From NCBI GenBank assembly GCA_026182355.1, contig JAPFBL010000369.1, positions 62,001-126,000 of the forward strand: a stretch of DNA of 64,000 bases. The letters are read 5' to 3'. Both the position numbers and the translations under genes were made by a program. Within the stretch, counting starts at the first letter, position 1, and every line of letters starts with the position of its first letter. The DNA comes from Hermatobates lingyangjiaoensis (lineage: Eukaryota; Arthropoda; Insecta; Hemiptera; Hermatobatidae). Positions 1 through 11,759 of the stretch are shown here, one piece after another. The notes below the pieces were generated by a model. That model did no database searches, was not told the DNA's origin, and saw nothing but the letters and a program-made list of their open reading frames with translations.

Positions 1-2310
1 CTAATTGTGGACCTTTAATTGTTTTTAAATTCCTTATCAGCTATAAAACGATAGTAATTATAAATTAGTCAAGCAAATTTAATTCCAATTACTCCATGTT
101 TTAATTGTGATTCCTTTTCCCAAGAAGAATTAGAAATATACATTTCACTTTAATAAATCATTAAAATGACTACTATATCTCTATTTTTTTTTTGAGCAAT
201 AACTCTGAATAAATACTAATTAAAAACTAGACATATTCATTCGATTTGAATAAATTAGTTAAAATGATCAGCTTGTTTAAAACCAATTTCATAAAACGAT
301 AAATAACATTAAATAATTAGTAATTATAATAACATTTATTTCATTTGAATAAATTATAAAAGTGACCAGTTTGTATTAATTACTATTTAATTACTTACTA
401 CTACTATTTCTTTAAGTAATAGTAGTTCTTTAGTAATTTAGTTCTAGTTCTTTAAGTAATTACTTAATTACTATTTCATTACACAAATAACTTAGAATAT
501 TCTATTTCTTTTTATCGAAATAAAAAGAATACTTACTGCTATACAGATCATTTTAGTTTATCATCATTCAAGGCAGTGATAAATAAAGCAAATAATATGT
601 TTTATAACACGGCATATAGACTAATTTGTGAGTAAAAAAACTGTCATACTTTATTGAGAAAATAACATTTCATAATTTATAAAGATGAATAACCTGCATA
701 CGTTTATAATTAAAACTTAATTCGATTGTGCAAATAACTTGGAATAATTAGTCATTTTGAATAAATTAGTTAAAATGATCAGCAATTATAAATCATGATT
801 CTCTTTCTACAAATGTAATTAGTCACGCTCATTATATCTTAATAAATTATTAATATGCCCAATGTGTATAAAACTCGATTTCATTGAGTACAGAACTTTG
901 AATCATTCGTAATAATTAGGTAGGTTTAATCTGAATGAAATAGTTAAAATAGACGCCATGTTTAAAACTCAATTACTTCGAGAATATAACTTTGAAAAAT
1001 TAATAATAAATGGTGAGGTATGTCTAATCTCAATGAATTAGTTAGAATGATCAGCATGTTTAAAACTTAATTTCATTGAAAATGTAACTATGAATAGTGA
1101 TTAATTAGTTGCAATTTTAATCTGAATGAAGTAGGTAAAATTGACGCCATGTTTAAAAAGTGATTCCATTGTTCAAACAACTATTGATAATCAGTTTCTA
1201 TTATCAATTATAATTATTTAACATGATTAGTATTTTTAAAACACAATTATGAATTGCCAATCACTATGAACAATCAATAGTTAACTATAATAACATTATT
1301 ATACAAATTCGACATACCTTGAGAATAGTTCTGTAGACAAGTTGCAACCGACGCCAAACTTACACCACCTCCAATTTGGAAAGAACAAAGTCCAAGAGTG
1401 CAGGGTACATATACCAAACAAAGTATTGCCAACACATGATTTAATTTCCTATTCTTTAATATTAATTTTTTATTTTACATTTTAAAATAAAATGTAAATT
1501 ATGTAAATGTAAATCACTAATGTAAATTAACAAATTGTTTTAATTTATTTCTTTAAACAATTAGAGGACTATTATTTTAACTAAGTTATGCCAATTAAAC
1601 AAACATGACTTTTGAAATAAATAGTTTAAACACCGTCATCAGTACAACTAATTTACTCAAATCAAACGAATAAAAGTTTTATAGATTTGTTTTATAATTC
1701 TTTTCACTTATATCTTCAATAAATAGAATTTTAGCATTGTCATCATTTAACTTGTTTAGTTAAATGAAATGAATTTCAGAATAAATAGATAACTAAACAG
1801 TTTAATTATTGTAATTAACTCAAACAGACATTATTAATTAAGAGTTTCAAATACTATCAATTGATTTCTTCAGTAAATTGGAATTTTAAACATTGTTATC
1901 ATATTATCAAATTCATTCAAATTTCACAAACATTTAACAAAATACATAAAGTTTAACACGTTTAACAAAATATTTAAAGTTATTTCCCGAAGAAATAGAC
2001 GTTTAAACAATTAATAGATAGTAAAACTATTAAATCAAATCAAACGAACATTACCTATTCAGATTTTTAAATTGTTTAAACGTATTTCTTCAATAAATAG
2101 CAGTTTCAAACACTGTTATTACTTAACTAATTTAGTTAAATCTACATAGGTAATGTTGCTTTAATTTGAATAAAATTAATTACAGCAATGACACGGTTGG
2201 ATACTATATTTTTGTTGAAATGACTTTGAATAATTACTTATCAAAAACCATAATGTATGTTTAATTTAACTAAATTAGTTAAAATAATAACAAGGTCAGT
2301 AACTAGTATT
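1..2310. repeat. Degenerate AT-rich repeat region, no gene seen
   Basis: Very AT-rich sequence built from diverged copies of a few phrases. From about 230 to 1270 variants of AATAAATTAGTTAAAATGATC followed by a GTTTAAAACTCAATTTCATTG-like segment recur irregularly. From about 1600 to 2150 variants of TTCTTCAATAAATAG followed by TTTAAACACTGTCATCA recur. I see no coding sequence, RNA gene or transposon terminus. It looks like an old, decayed tandem repeat. Confidence 0.5.
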
Positions 2311-2319
2311 TTTAACAAT

Positions 2320-3198
2320 CTGGAGTGGTCTACTCTCAACTTTATTATAATTAAATATAAAATCAAACTTCTTGACAAACAATTCCTTTTTTATATTTTT
2401 TTTTCATTGTTTACATTGACTTAGAAATTTTTTGAGCGAATCCACTGAGATAAAATTGATTTTATAAAGGAACAGTTTAAATTGTTTATTGACGTATATG
2501 AGATGTAAGAGGAATAATATTGTGCAGGAAAATGATAACACTCACTCAGAAAAAATTCGTATATATGTTATTTGACAAAGGGGAAGGAAAAAGATCTTAT
2601 TAAATACTAAGAAGCCTTATAAAATTTCCAGTATAATAATTCTATAAATAACCAAAAATGTAAAAGATAATTCAAAATTGAAATCTTTCGTTTAGAGATT
2701 AATAAATGTAATTATCGTACATCTTTGTTATAAATCACCTTAAAACAACATTTTCTTCGCTGTTTATGATGTTTTTCAGAGAAAAAAAAAGTATTTGCCT
2801 GTTTTAAATTTGAAAATTTTACTTTAATATTCAATGTAGAAGGATGTCAAGTAAACGATGTAAGAAATCTACTGGCAATTTGAACAATAGCCATGTTCTC
2901 TTGTAGGATAATATTTCGTTTCAAGAAATGTTCACTTTGGTTTTTCAAAAATTTTATTACTGCTGTAGTTATACTAATGAAATTATTTGCAAATAATAAA
3001 TTATTTGTGATGTACAAAAATAAGCTTATAAATTGATATGTCCTTCAATCACTATCTGTACTATCTAACGAATGAAATGCTAATAATTATATCCCATTTA
3101 GATATATATGTTATGGTTAAATGAGACGATATGTTTTATATACTCAAGAAATTTGGCATTAAGTTACTTATAGTAAAGTAGAGTGTAGGCCACTCCAG
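2320..3198. mobile_element. Non-autonomous TIR element, copy 1
   Basis: The segment begins CTGGAGTGGTCTACTCTCAA and ends with the near-complement GAGTGTAGGCCACTCCAG, so it has terminal inverted repeats of about 18 bp. No transposase reading frame is visible. A second diverged copy lies at about 33694-34316 and shares most of the right-hand 650 bp. No clean target-site duplication was found, so the superfamily is not assigned. Confidence 0.6.
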
Positions 3199-3424
3199 AT
3201 TTTTTCAGTAACTATTGTTATTAATTTGATACATTCATTATTAATAATGTATTAATATACAATTATTTGATACATTACATTCATTAGAATACCATTTCTG
3301 TAGAAATTGTTGAAAATTGAACTTCCTTCCTACAATCGGTCCAATATCACATATATTAGATTGTATTCCAGTTGATATGATATCAAATATGGTATACTGG
3401 TATATTTTTATTTTATTTTTTAAT

Positions 3425-4205
3425 TTTATTATTTGAGGATGACTATAGCACTAGGTCTTAAAAAAAACTATTGTACTTCCCCTCTTATGTACTAAAGTAC
3501 CCCAGCAATTAGCTTCAACGCATAGAAGAAGCTCAGCACTTTTGCTGGTTCCAACGGTAAAAGTTTTTCCATGGTTTGTTGAGTGTCCCGAAGCACCTGT
3601 CTCTCTGCAGCAAAGTTGCCTTACAAGTTATCAGCAGGTGCAATGGTGTTTCTTCCTCTTTGCAGAATCTGCACAAACCATCATTGATAATGTCCATTCA
3701 GTCTGCCTATGCTTCGGGAGAAAGTACTTCCTTTCTCCTTCTTTGGGATGGTCTTCTTTGGGTCCTCAGGTGCACTTGTGGGAGGTTACCACTAGTTAAC
3801 GCTTTTGAACCCTCTGCACTTCCGGATGATGGTTTTCAGACTTCCTTCTCCTTACAGGGGGAAAATCCCTGAAGCTCTTTTGTCCGCTCCGGCAGAGCAC
3901 CGCATACCGGAGTAAGGCTATTTACTCAAGGGGGTCGCCTGGTGCCCTTGAGGCTCCGTTTATAATACAGTTCCCCTGTATCATCCATCCTTCGACACGG
4001 ATCACATAACACCTTAGATTGGGGCTGGGATAAAAGTAGGGGATTTGGGGGTTAGGAAAGATGTGAAACAAAGGTGGTCAGGCCCAGCCCCTGATCACCT
4101 TCTCCTCCTCTTTCGTTTGTCCCTGCATATAGCAGGCTAACAGGGTACATCGAGAAGGCCGAAAGTCGGAGTTGAGTGCTAGAGGCTATTAGAGTCACAT
4201 AATCA
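3425..4205 (-). mobile_element. Non-LTR retrotransposon 3' end, family A copy 1
   Basis: Read on the minus strand, about 3715-3480 encodes a decayed reverse-transcriptase C-terminus with the zinc-knuckle CRFCKEEETPLHLLITC, i.e. C-X2-C-X7-H-X4-C, typical of non-LTR elements. It is followed by frameshifted remnants, a T/A-rich 3' UTR and an A/T-rich tail at the low-coordinate end. The high-coordinate boundary, next to TACCCCA near 4205, is the same in the copies at 11757 and 31840. That shared truncation suggests a shortened derivative that spread as such. Further partial copies lie at 37545-37690 and 62820-62885. Confidence 0.65.
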
Positions 4206-5335
4206 CTCCATTACTACCCCAATATTGGTATAGAATGGAATAAGTAAGTTGTATAAACTCCGGCTGAATATATATGTCTAAAAAATGACATATAATTGTT
4301 CATTTCAAGTAGTTGTAATTAAGTCTCGTTCTAATAATTAATATAACTTATATTGGCTATAATAACAACACAATACATTGTTTTGTTTGATATTATAATT
4401 ACGGTTACCTAATAATGTGATAGTATTAGTAAGGTTTAATTTGTATAAATGTTTACTAAATTTTTTTTAACCTTCTTAAAATGAATATCAATCACCTACA
4501 TCATTTATTTACTGAGGAATATAATAATTTGATTAGATTTTAAACTCATAAAACAAATATAGCAGGTGATGCACTAAGCAGATTGATATAAAACATTCAG
4601 TTTTTATAACTTTATTGTTCTTTGCGATAACTGAATTTAAACAAATTTCTTGTTAAATTTTTTACTAAATTTTTATTCCCTTTAATGAGCAGTTTGGTGT
4701 CAAAAAAAAACCATTATCTTTAAACATAAATTGACCCTTTTAATAATAATTTTTAATAATTTTAATAATTTTTAATAATATAACCTTTTTGGTTAATGTA
4801 ATTTTGAAAAAAATATATCTCAACTCATCCTCCAAATAATGTTCCATTTTTAGGTATAGTTTCATTTTGACCTGTCAAACTCTATGGCTTATATCATTCT
4901 CACAAGTTTTTAGACTTAATCATATGTCAAGATTTTTTGATATATTTTATTGAAAAAAAAATATTTGCAGTTGTTCAGTTATTGTTTTTGTGGCTTCGAA
5001 GATAATTTTAAAATTTCAAGGCTCTAGAGTTAGTAGTTTAGAAGTAAAAAAAATGTTGTCTAAAAACACATTTTAGTAAATAAAAGTGACATACTCATCA
5101 TGCATAAATGCTACTAAACAATAGGGCTCATCTAAAATATGAGGCCTATTTTTGTGTAAAATATTAATTCCATCCATTAACTAATTCCATTTGCGGTTTT
5201 TCATTCTTATTTTATAGGAAAAATAAAGTAGGAAACACCAAAAATAAACAAATTTGTAAATCCATTAAATAAAAATAATGTTCTTTCAAATCATTAGTTG
5301 TGCAATCCGTAATTGTGTGGTATTTACTCATTCTG
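4206..5335. other. AT-rich spacer with a dispersed repeat piece
   Basis: No gene seen. About 5060-5170 resembles part of 24680-24760: both carry a CTCATCATGCATAA phrase followed by an AATAGGG(C/A)TCATCT phrase. It is therefore probably a fragment of an unclassified dispersed repeat. Confidence 0.4.
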
Positions 5336-5380
5336 AGGTAAAATGGATAAACCAACAAGTCTCCACACAAATGAAGTTTT

Positions 5381-5422
5381 ATTCAACGCGTTTCAAACAC
5401 TTTGTGTTCATCATCAGGAAGA
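5381..5422 (-). ncRNA. Hammerhead-like ribozyme, minus arm of fold-back
   Basis: On the minus strand the order is CTTC (stem I), core CTGATGAT, hairpin GAACAC-AAA-GTGTTT (stem II), GAA, palindrome ACGCGT, T as the residue before cleavage, then GAAT. The first three stem I pairs fit (TTC with GAA). The core agrees with CUGANGA plus one extra residue. Stem III would form only between two molecules, because the palindrome has no loop. Confidence 0.6.
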
Positions 5423-5655
5423 CACTATAATACAAATTATATCTAATTAGTTACAAAAATTAGTAATTAGTGAAATAATAAAATTCAATTAAGAATTTTA
5501 TTGTTCTTAATAAAGATGTGGTCTTAATATTATCCTGACCAAGGATGTGGTCAGTACCAACCACATCCTTGGGTATGTCTTGAATTCTCTTAATTGAATT
5601 TTATTATTTTACTCTAATTTTTGTAACTAATTAGATATAATTTGTATTATAGTGT

Positions 5656-5695
5656 CTTCCTGATTATGAACACAAAGTGTTCGAAACGCGTTGAA
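5656..5695 (+). ncRNA. Decayed hammerhead-like motif, plus arm
   Basis: Mirror copy of the motif at 5381-5422. The stem II hairpin GAACAC-AAA-GTGTTC, GAA and ACGCGT-T are preserved, but the core reads CTGATTAT, so the G8 position is T. Predicted inactive. Confidence 0.5.
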
Positions 5696-5984
5696 TAAAA
5701 CTTAATTTGTGTGGAGACTTTTGTTGGTTTATCCATTTTACCTCAGAATGACTAAATATATATATCAACCTTATCAAGAGTTCACGGTTAACAAATGGAA
5801 TAAAAATCAACGTCCAAACCACAGCAAGAACTGTTCTCTTAAACACATTTCTTAATGTTGTTAGACGTTATTTTATTATTAGTAATAACACTAATACAAT
5901 GTAAGTAAACAGGAAAAAAGTAGTGCCTTATTCTTGCATATAAATAATGAAAATCATTATAATTGGGACAGGAGCTAAATTTAT

Positions 5985-6190
5985 TACCTATATAAAATCA
6001 GTGTTGTTAAGAAATATTATCGAATCCTCTCTGATTGAATTTAATAGATCACATGTTATATATAAACATTAGTAACGGTCTCTTCAAACATGACTCAGTG
6101 TTAACAAGGGCAATAGCTTCATCTAAGAGGGTTGACAGCTAGTGGATAGTTTTTTACTCTTTCTTAATGTACTCCTTTGTTTCCCCAAAC
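5985..6190 (+). pseudogene. Penelope-like element 3' remnant
   Basis: The sequence matches the end of the GIY-YIG ORF at 51678-52016: a reading frame like LLRNIIESSLIEFNRS, then decayed sequence, then the shared tail around GGTTGACAGCTAG and TTTTTTACTCTTTCTTA. It contains stops and lacks the catalytic N-terminal part of the domain. The same 3' tail recurs at 44515-44590. A hammerhead-like motif follows at 6302-6344. Confidence 0.6.
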
Positions 6191-6301
6191 ATCTCTTTCA
6201 GGACATTTGTCCTTTCCTGCACTTTACACCCTTTTAAAATACCACTCTTCTCAAACTCATCACTATGATGTTTCTGCATCTAGTGTTTCACTTGGGTTTT
6301 T

Positions 6302-6344
6302 AACTCTGACGAAAAACGCTTGTTACGGTTGAAAGATCTTAGTC
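6302..6344 (+). ncRNA. Hammerhead-like motif, GACT/AGTC family
   Basis: Core CTGACGAA, stem II AAACG...CGGTT with one mismatch, GAA, palindrome AGATCT, T before the cleavage point, then AGTC. The first stem I base is altered (AACT instead of GACT). It follows the Penelope 3' remnant on the same strand, as in the copy at 52185-52228. Confidence 0.5.
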
Positions 6345-6432
6345 TTGTTTTACCATTTCTTATTGTGGTTTGATCACAATATATTTTTCTTTTTTATCGA
6401 CGTTTGGTCTAGCTTCAAACAATACATCACCT

Positions 6433-6476
6433 TTAAGCCGACGTTTCGTCTATATTTGCAGACATCTTAAGAGCTA
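6433..6476 (-). ncRNA. Decayed hammerhead-like motif, GCC/GGC family
   Basis: Minus strand: GCT, core CTTAAGAT, stem II GTCT...AGAC, GAA, palindrome ACGT, C, then GGC. The G5 position of the core is T. Half-copies of the same family form the fold-back at 15270-15360. Confidence 0.45.
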
Positions 6477-6499
6477 CATCAATAAAGAATTTAAACTAA

Positions 6500-7820
6500 T
6501 TTAATTTAATTAAATTTTGTAATGATGTCTACAAATATAGACAATACTATTTCAGTTGTACATTACAACATAAACCTATCTTACAACCGAATATAAAAAT
6601 CGAGATGGTCAAAGTTATACGAATAAAAGAAATAAAATAATACATAAACATAGATTTCCTTGCAAAACCATTTACTTATTTTCGTTGATGTTTGATATTG
6701 AAGCAAGGTAAACAAAAAGCTTTCTTGCTTTGAAGACATTCAGTAGCTAATTGCTTGGCCTTTTTTAAAGCAATATTACGACAACGTAAATAATATTCTA
6801 TTTTTTTGTCATGAAGTAAAGTTAAGGCTAGTATGCATAAAGCATATGGTGTTAGAATGCAAAAATCCCTTGGACTGTAAAAAGGTTAGGATTAAAGAAG
6901 GTTTGTTAAACTTAATTACAAAACATTCAAGACTTGAACATTGATAAGCCGAAAAACATATGTAATGTAAACATGTGTAATGAAAAAGAAAACGAAACAA
7001 TGTTTTCTATTGTTATACAATATCATAAAAGGCGATAAAAAAAAATAAACATCTCTTCTTTCTTCTATCACTCTTTCAATCACTAAGGTTTTAGGAAAGA
7101 ATGGTTGGGTTTAACAGTATTGATAAAAAGTGAATTCAACATAATACTCAACGGAAATAACCAGTTAAGCAATGAATATATAGGATAAGATTTTCTACGG
7201 AAGCTGAAACCTGTAGAAGTGAACTGGTCACTTACTTTAATAATTAGTTTTTCTTTGTTTCTACTATACACTGTTTCATCTTAAGTGATTAGAATACATT
7301 GTAATGATAAAATGTTTGCGTTGATTTTATACAATTACATAAATAAGAAAGCTTAATTGTTTCCTTTGATAAATGTTTATATTTAGAAATTCTTTAGTTT
7401 TCCTTATCTTTACCTGTAGGTGTGTTTCATCATATAACTTAAAGGGAAAGAAATTTATTTGTATTATCTTTTAATTTTATTTTTGGTAAATTCATATAAA
7501 ATGTAGTTTTTATTGTTCAGTTTTCAATTTATTTATATTTTGAATGAAATAAATAAGCTTTTGGTTACTTTTGTAGATGGCAAGGGAATAGTTTAAAAGT
7601 TCGATTGTTTTTTTGTTGTTATAAAATTGAATGTAAAAGGCGATAAAAAATAAACAACTTTTATCCGTCTCTCAATCACTAAGTGCTTAAAATAATTAAT
7701 ATTAAATAAATATATAGTTAAAGAATAGTTTGGCTGTAATATTAAAAGGTTTGAATCAACTTTATAAATATAACAAAATTTATGGAGTGGCTATAGTAAT
7801 ATACGTAATTTTTCCATTCG
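6500..7820. other. AT-rich intergenic sequence
   Basis: No convincing gene. Two segments (about 7025-7085 and 7630-7685) share an AAAGGCGATAAAAAA phrase followed by TCTCAATCACTAAG-like sequence and are old direct repeats of each other. Confidence 0.4.
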
Positions 7821-7829
7821 TAGAACAGA

Positions 7830-7901
7830 TCCTCGGTAGTATAGTGGTTAGTATCCCCGCCTGTCACGCGGGAGACCGGGGTTCGATTCCCCGCCGGGGA
7901 G
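7830..7901 (+). tRNA. tRNA-Asp (anticodon GTC)
   Basis: A complete 72-nt cloverleaf. The acceptor strands TCCTCGG and CCGGGGA pair with one G-T wobble. The D-arm region reads TAGTATAGTGGTTAGTA (A box), the anticodon stem-loop is CCCGC-CTGTCAC-GCGGG with anticodon GTC at 7863-7865, and the T arm is CGGGG-TTCGATT-CCCCG (B box). The discriminator is G and no CCA is encoded, as expected for a nuclear gene. No intron. A T run at 7907-7910 is a plausible RNA polymerase III terminator. It looks functional. Confidence 0.97.
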
Positions 7902-8454
7902 GATTCTTTTGGAGCAAATTTCAATTTGATTAAAAAAACCATCTTTATAGTGCGTGATAAAAATTTGATTTTACTTGATAGTACACTGTAGTATGAATGC
8001 GTTAATCATAAATTCGTGTTTTTTGTTTGGTTTAAGTCCAAATAAAAACTTTTAATAATTAAACACAAATAAAAGACTTCTCTTTCTTAGGTCTTCAATA
8101 CAAAGAAAGTATAAACAAAATTTATATACACAAAGTATCAAAACATGCAAAATAACAACATAATAAGGTTTACAAAATGTAAATATTAAGAGTTAAAAGT
8201 AAGAGAATAAATAAAAATAAACTTTTATAAGTATTATATATTAAAAATAACAGAAAATATCTATGACTCATTAGAAGTTTAAACTCCTGTTTATAAATGT
8301 ATCCACATTAAACCGCTAATGTAAATATAGTGGACGGGATACCGTTTAATATAATCAAATCACCAAATTTGATTTTGATTTGTTTGGGAACACCAAAAGT
8401 GATAACTGATAACATAAGTGATAACAATAACTGATTGATAACGTTAACCTAAGT

Positions 8455-9112
8455 CAGTGTTTCTGAAAGTGGTCCATACCGCCCCCTTAGGGGCGTTAAA
8501 GAAGTTCAAGGGGGTGGTAGGAAATGCTGCCTTTTATGGGGGTTTTCGAATATACAGAAGGAAGCGTTGAACATACAAGAGAGGTTGAATATACAGTTAT
8601 TCAAGTAATAAATAGCTTGAAAGAATTCTATTTACTACTTGTTCTGTGACTAGGAGGACTCACACTGCAGGCATTGTGTATGGCATGCGGGAAAACCTGC
8701 GACTGTTCTTGTTTTCCATCTTGTTGGATGTAATCACCGAGTAAGCTCCGTCAGTCAACAGGTAAGTTTTGTGGAGTGAAGAGGGTTATTTGCGGCTCGT
8801 AGAAAATTGTATTATTTCTGAAGAATGAATGAAAGATAGGGTTCTACATAGTCAAGCATATCTCTTGATATTACATGTTACCATTATGTACGAATGATAA
8901 ACTGCCATAAAGCGCTATCCACACAACAGATTGACACTGAAAATTTCTAACGTTTTATAAACTTGTTTGTGTAAATTCAATTATTGTAAAAAAAAAAATG
9001 AATTTAAACAATGTTTGAGTTAATCTAACATTTTTTTGCACTTTAGAGCTTATTTATATATAATACATTTTGAAATTTAAAAAATATTGTATATTATACA
9101 ATTAAATTCTTT
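8455..9112 (+). mobile_element. hAT-like element, left end only
   Basis: Begins CAGTGTTTCTGAAAGTGG followed by a CCGCCCCCTTAGGGGCG hairpin, closely resembling the ends of the hAT-type element at 21827-22277. No right terminus is found; the sequence runs into the 45-bp minisatellite whose unit contains a similar GGGGGCGGTGGC phrase. The minisatellite may therefore have grown inside this element. Confidence 0.5.
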
Positions 9113-10476
9113 AGGGGGCGGTGGCAAATCAAATAGTGTCTTAAGGGGGGTAATACTTACGGAGCGGTGGCAAATCAAATGGTGACTTAAGGGGGTAATA
9201 CTTAGGGAGCGGTGGCAAATCAAATGGTGTCTTAAGGGGGGTAATACTTAGGGAGCGGTGGCAAATCAAATGGTGTCTTAAGGGGGGTAATACTTAGGGA
9301 GCGGTGGCAAATCAAATGGTGTCTTAAGGGGGTAATACTTAGGGAGCGGTGGCAAATCAAATGGTGTCTTAAGGGGGGTAATACTTAGGGAGCGGTGGCA
9401 GATCAAATGGTGGCTTAAGGGGGTAATACTTAGGGAGCGGTGGCAAATCAAATGGTGCCTTAAGGGGGATAATACTTACGGAGCGGTGGCAAATCAAATG
9501 GTGTCTTAAGGGGGTAATACTTAGGGAGCGGTGGCAGATCAAATGGTGGCTTAAGGGGGTAATATTTAGGGAGCGGTGGCAGATCAAATGGTGGCTTAAG
9601 GGGGTAATACTTAGGGAGCGGTGGCAGATCAAATGGTGGCTTAAGGGGGTAATACTTAGGGAGCGGTGGCAAATCAAATGGTGTCTTAAGGGGGTAACAC
9701 TTAGGGAGCGGTGGCAAATCAAATGGTGTCTTAAGGGGGGTAATACTTAGGGAGCGGTGGCAAATCAAATGGTGTCTTAAGGGGGTAATACTTAGGGAGC
9801 GGTGGCAAATCAAATGGTGCCTTAAGGGGGGTAATACTTACGGAGCGGTGGCAAATCAAATGGTGTCTTAAGGGGGTAATACTTAGGGAGCGGTGGCAAA
9901 TCAAATGGTGTCTTAAGGGGGGTAATACTTAGGGAGCGGTGGCAGATCAAATGGTGGCTTAAGGGGGTAATACTTAGGGAGCGGTGGCAAATCAAATGGT
10001 GCCTTAAGGGGGGTAATACTTAGGGAGCGGTGGCAAATCAAATGGTGCCTTAAGGGGGGTAATACTTAGGGAGCGGTGGCAAATCAAATGGTGTCTTAAG
10101 GGGGGTAATACTTAGGGAGCGGTGGCAAATCAAATGGTGTCTTAAGGGGGGTAATACTTAGGGAGCGGTGGCAAATCAAATGGTGTCTTAAGGGGGGTAA
10201 TACTTAGGGAGCGGTGGCAGATCAAATGGTGGCTTAAGGGGGTAATACTTAGGGAGCGGTGGCAAATCAAATGGTGCCTTAAGGGGGGTAATACTTAGGG
10301 AGCGGTGGCAAATCAAATGGTGCCTTAAGGGGGGTAATACTTAGGGAGCGGTGGCAAATCAAATGGTGTCTTAAGGGGGGTAATACTTAGGGAGCGGTGG
10401 CAAATCAAATGGTGTCTTAAGGGGGGTAATACTTAGGGAGCGGTGGCAAATCAAATGGTGTCTTAAGGGGGGTAAG
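9113..10476. repeat. 45/46-bp minisatellite, about 30 copies
   Basis: Tandem units of the form TAATACTTAGGGAGCGGTGG followed by CAAATCAAATGGTGTCTTAA and a run of five or six G. Variants GTGGC, GTGCC and GATCAAA alternate in blocks, suggesting higher-order amplification. The minus strand is open in more than one frame; those frames are repeat artefacts. The G runs could form quadruplexes, which was not tested. Confidence 0.9.
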
Positions 10477-10481
10477 CGTTA

Positions 10482-10870
10482 GATGATGTCGAACACACAT
10501 TTTTTTCTTGTCCCAAATGGAACAGCCAGAGGAGAGACTTGATACACAGAATAGGCATATTCTCCCCAGAAACGATCATTGAAAAAATGATCCGGAGTTC
10601 TGGGGCATGGAATATGGTAGATGGCCTAGTCAGAACGATATTGATTACGAAAAAGCGATACTTGGAAGAGCTAGAAGGATAATAAAGCAAGTATGCCTCA
10701 CCTAAGGTAAGCTACGACCAAGCCTGAAGTAATGTGGAAAACAGTTCCAGGCTAGGTCCTAGGTGAAAAAGGGGGTGTTTTAGTTGGTAGTCTGGTTTAT
10801 CTGGGAGCCCAGCACTTTGTGCGTAAATGCATTTCACCTCCTTACCCAAAAAAAAAAAAAAAAAAAAAGA
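10482..10870 (+). pseudogene. Non-LTR retrotransposon 3' end (R1-like C-terminus) with poly(A)
   Basis: Frame 10482-10682 ends in TAA and encodes a typical reverse-transcriptase C-terminal segment: DDVEHTFFSCPKW, then SPETIIEKMI, then a W and a terminal ITKKRYLEELEG-like helix. A 3' UTR follows and ends in a poly(A) run at about 10853-10868. The 5' side is truncated where the minisatellite ends. Relatives with the same DDxEHTFF signature occur at 43563. Confidence 0.75.
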
Positions 10871-10876
10871 AAATAA

Positions 10877-11757
10877 TTTTAGGTTGACTATAGTATTGCG
10901 TCTTAAAAAAAAAAACTATTATACTTCTCCCCTTCTGTACTAAAGTACCCCGGCAGTTAGCTTCAACGCCTCCAAGAAGCTCAGCACTTTTGCTGGGTCC
11001 AGCGGTAAAAGTTTTTCTATCGTTTGTTGAGTGTCCCGAAGCACCTGCCTCTGTGCAGCAGAGTTGCTTTACAGTCAGTCAGCTGGTCCAATCTTTGCAG
11101 AATCTGCACAAACCATCATTGATAATGTCCATTCAGGCTTCCTACGTTTCATGAGAAAGTAACTGCCTTTTTCCTTCTTCGGGTCTTTTTAGGTGCACTT
11201 GTAGGAGGTTGGCTCCCACTAGTTAGCGCTCTTAGACCCTCTTCGATTCCGGAGGATGGTCTCCTGACTTCTTTCTTCTTAGTATCATACAGGAGAAAAT
11301 CCCTGAAACTCTATCGGTGGTATTTTGTCCGCTCCAGTAGAGCACCGCATACCGGAGTAAGGCTATTTACTCAAGGGGGTCGCCTGGTGCCCTTGAGGCT
11401 CCGTTCATAATACAGTAACCCCTGTATCATCCATCCTTCGGCACGGATCGCATAACACCTTAGATTGGGGCTGAGATAAAAGAAGGGGATTTGGGGATTA
11501 GGAAGGATTGTGAAACGAAGGTGGTCAGGCCCAGCCCCTGATCACCTTCTCCTCCTCTTTCGTTTGTCCCTGCATATAGCAGGCTAACAGGGTACCCTCG
11601 TGAAGGTGGTCAGGCCCAGCCCCTGATCACCTTCTCCTCCTCTTTCGTTTGTCCCTGCATATAGCAGGTTAACAGGGTAGCCTCGTGAAGGCCGAAAGTC
11701 GGAGTTGAGTGTTAGAGGCTATTAGAGGCGCTTAATCACTCCATTACTACCCCATAT
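10877..11757 (-). mobile_element. Non-LTR 3' end, family A copy 2
   Basis: Same arrangement as 3425-4205 with the 3' end at low coordinates. It carries an internal direct duplication of about 100 bp (about 11520-11690), starting at GGTGGTCAGGCCCAGCCCC. The coding part is frameshifted. The right boundary ends CTCCATTACTACCCCA like copy 1. Confidence 0.65.
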
Positions 11758-11759
11758 TT

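Larger units (their letters stand above)
5340..5757. repeat. Ribozyme-bearing fold-back (palindromic) element
   Basis: A long inverted repeat with arms of about 190 bp centred near 5545; the centre itself carries a small hairpin around CAAGGATGTGG. Outer ends share a CTCATTCTGAGGTAAAATGG phrase in opposite orientations. Each arm carries a hammerhead-like motif ending GAAACGCGTTGAAT. The low-coordinate arm has the intact core; the other has lost it. A related fragment lies at 49555-49645. Confidence 0.75.

Noticed and set aside
7742..7942. Short frames over the tRNA locus on both strands
   Set aside because: They run through the tRNA-Asp gene and have no family signature.
9369..9813. Minus-strand frames of 117 residues with MICHRSLSITPL repeats
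   Set aside because: They are translations of the 45/46-bp minisatellite; the repeat is uniform at DNA level in all frames.
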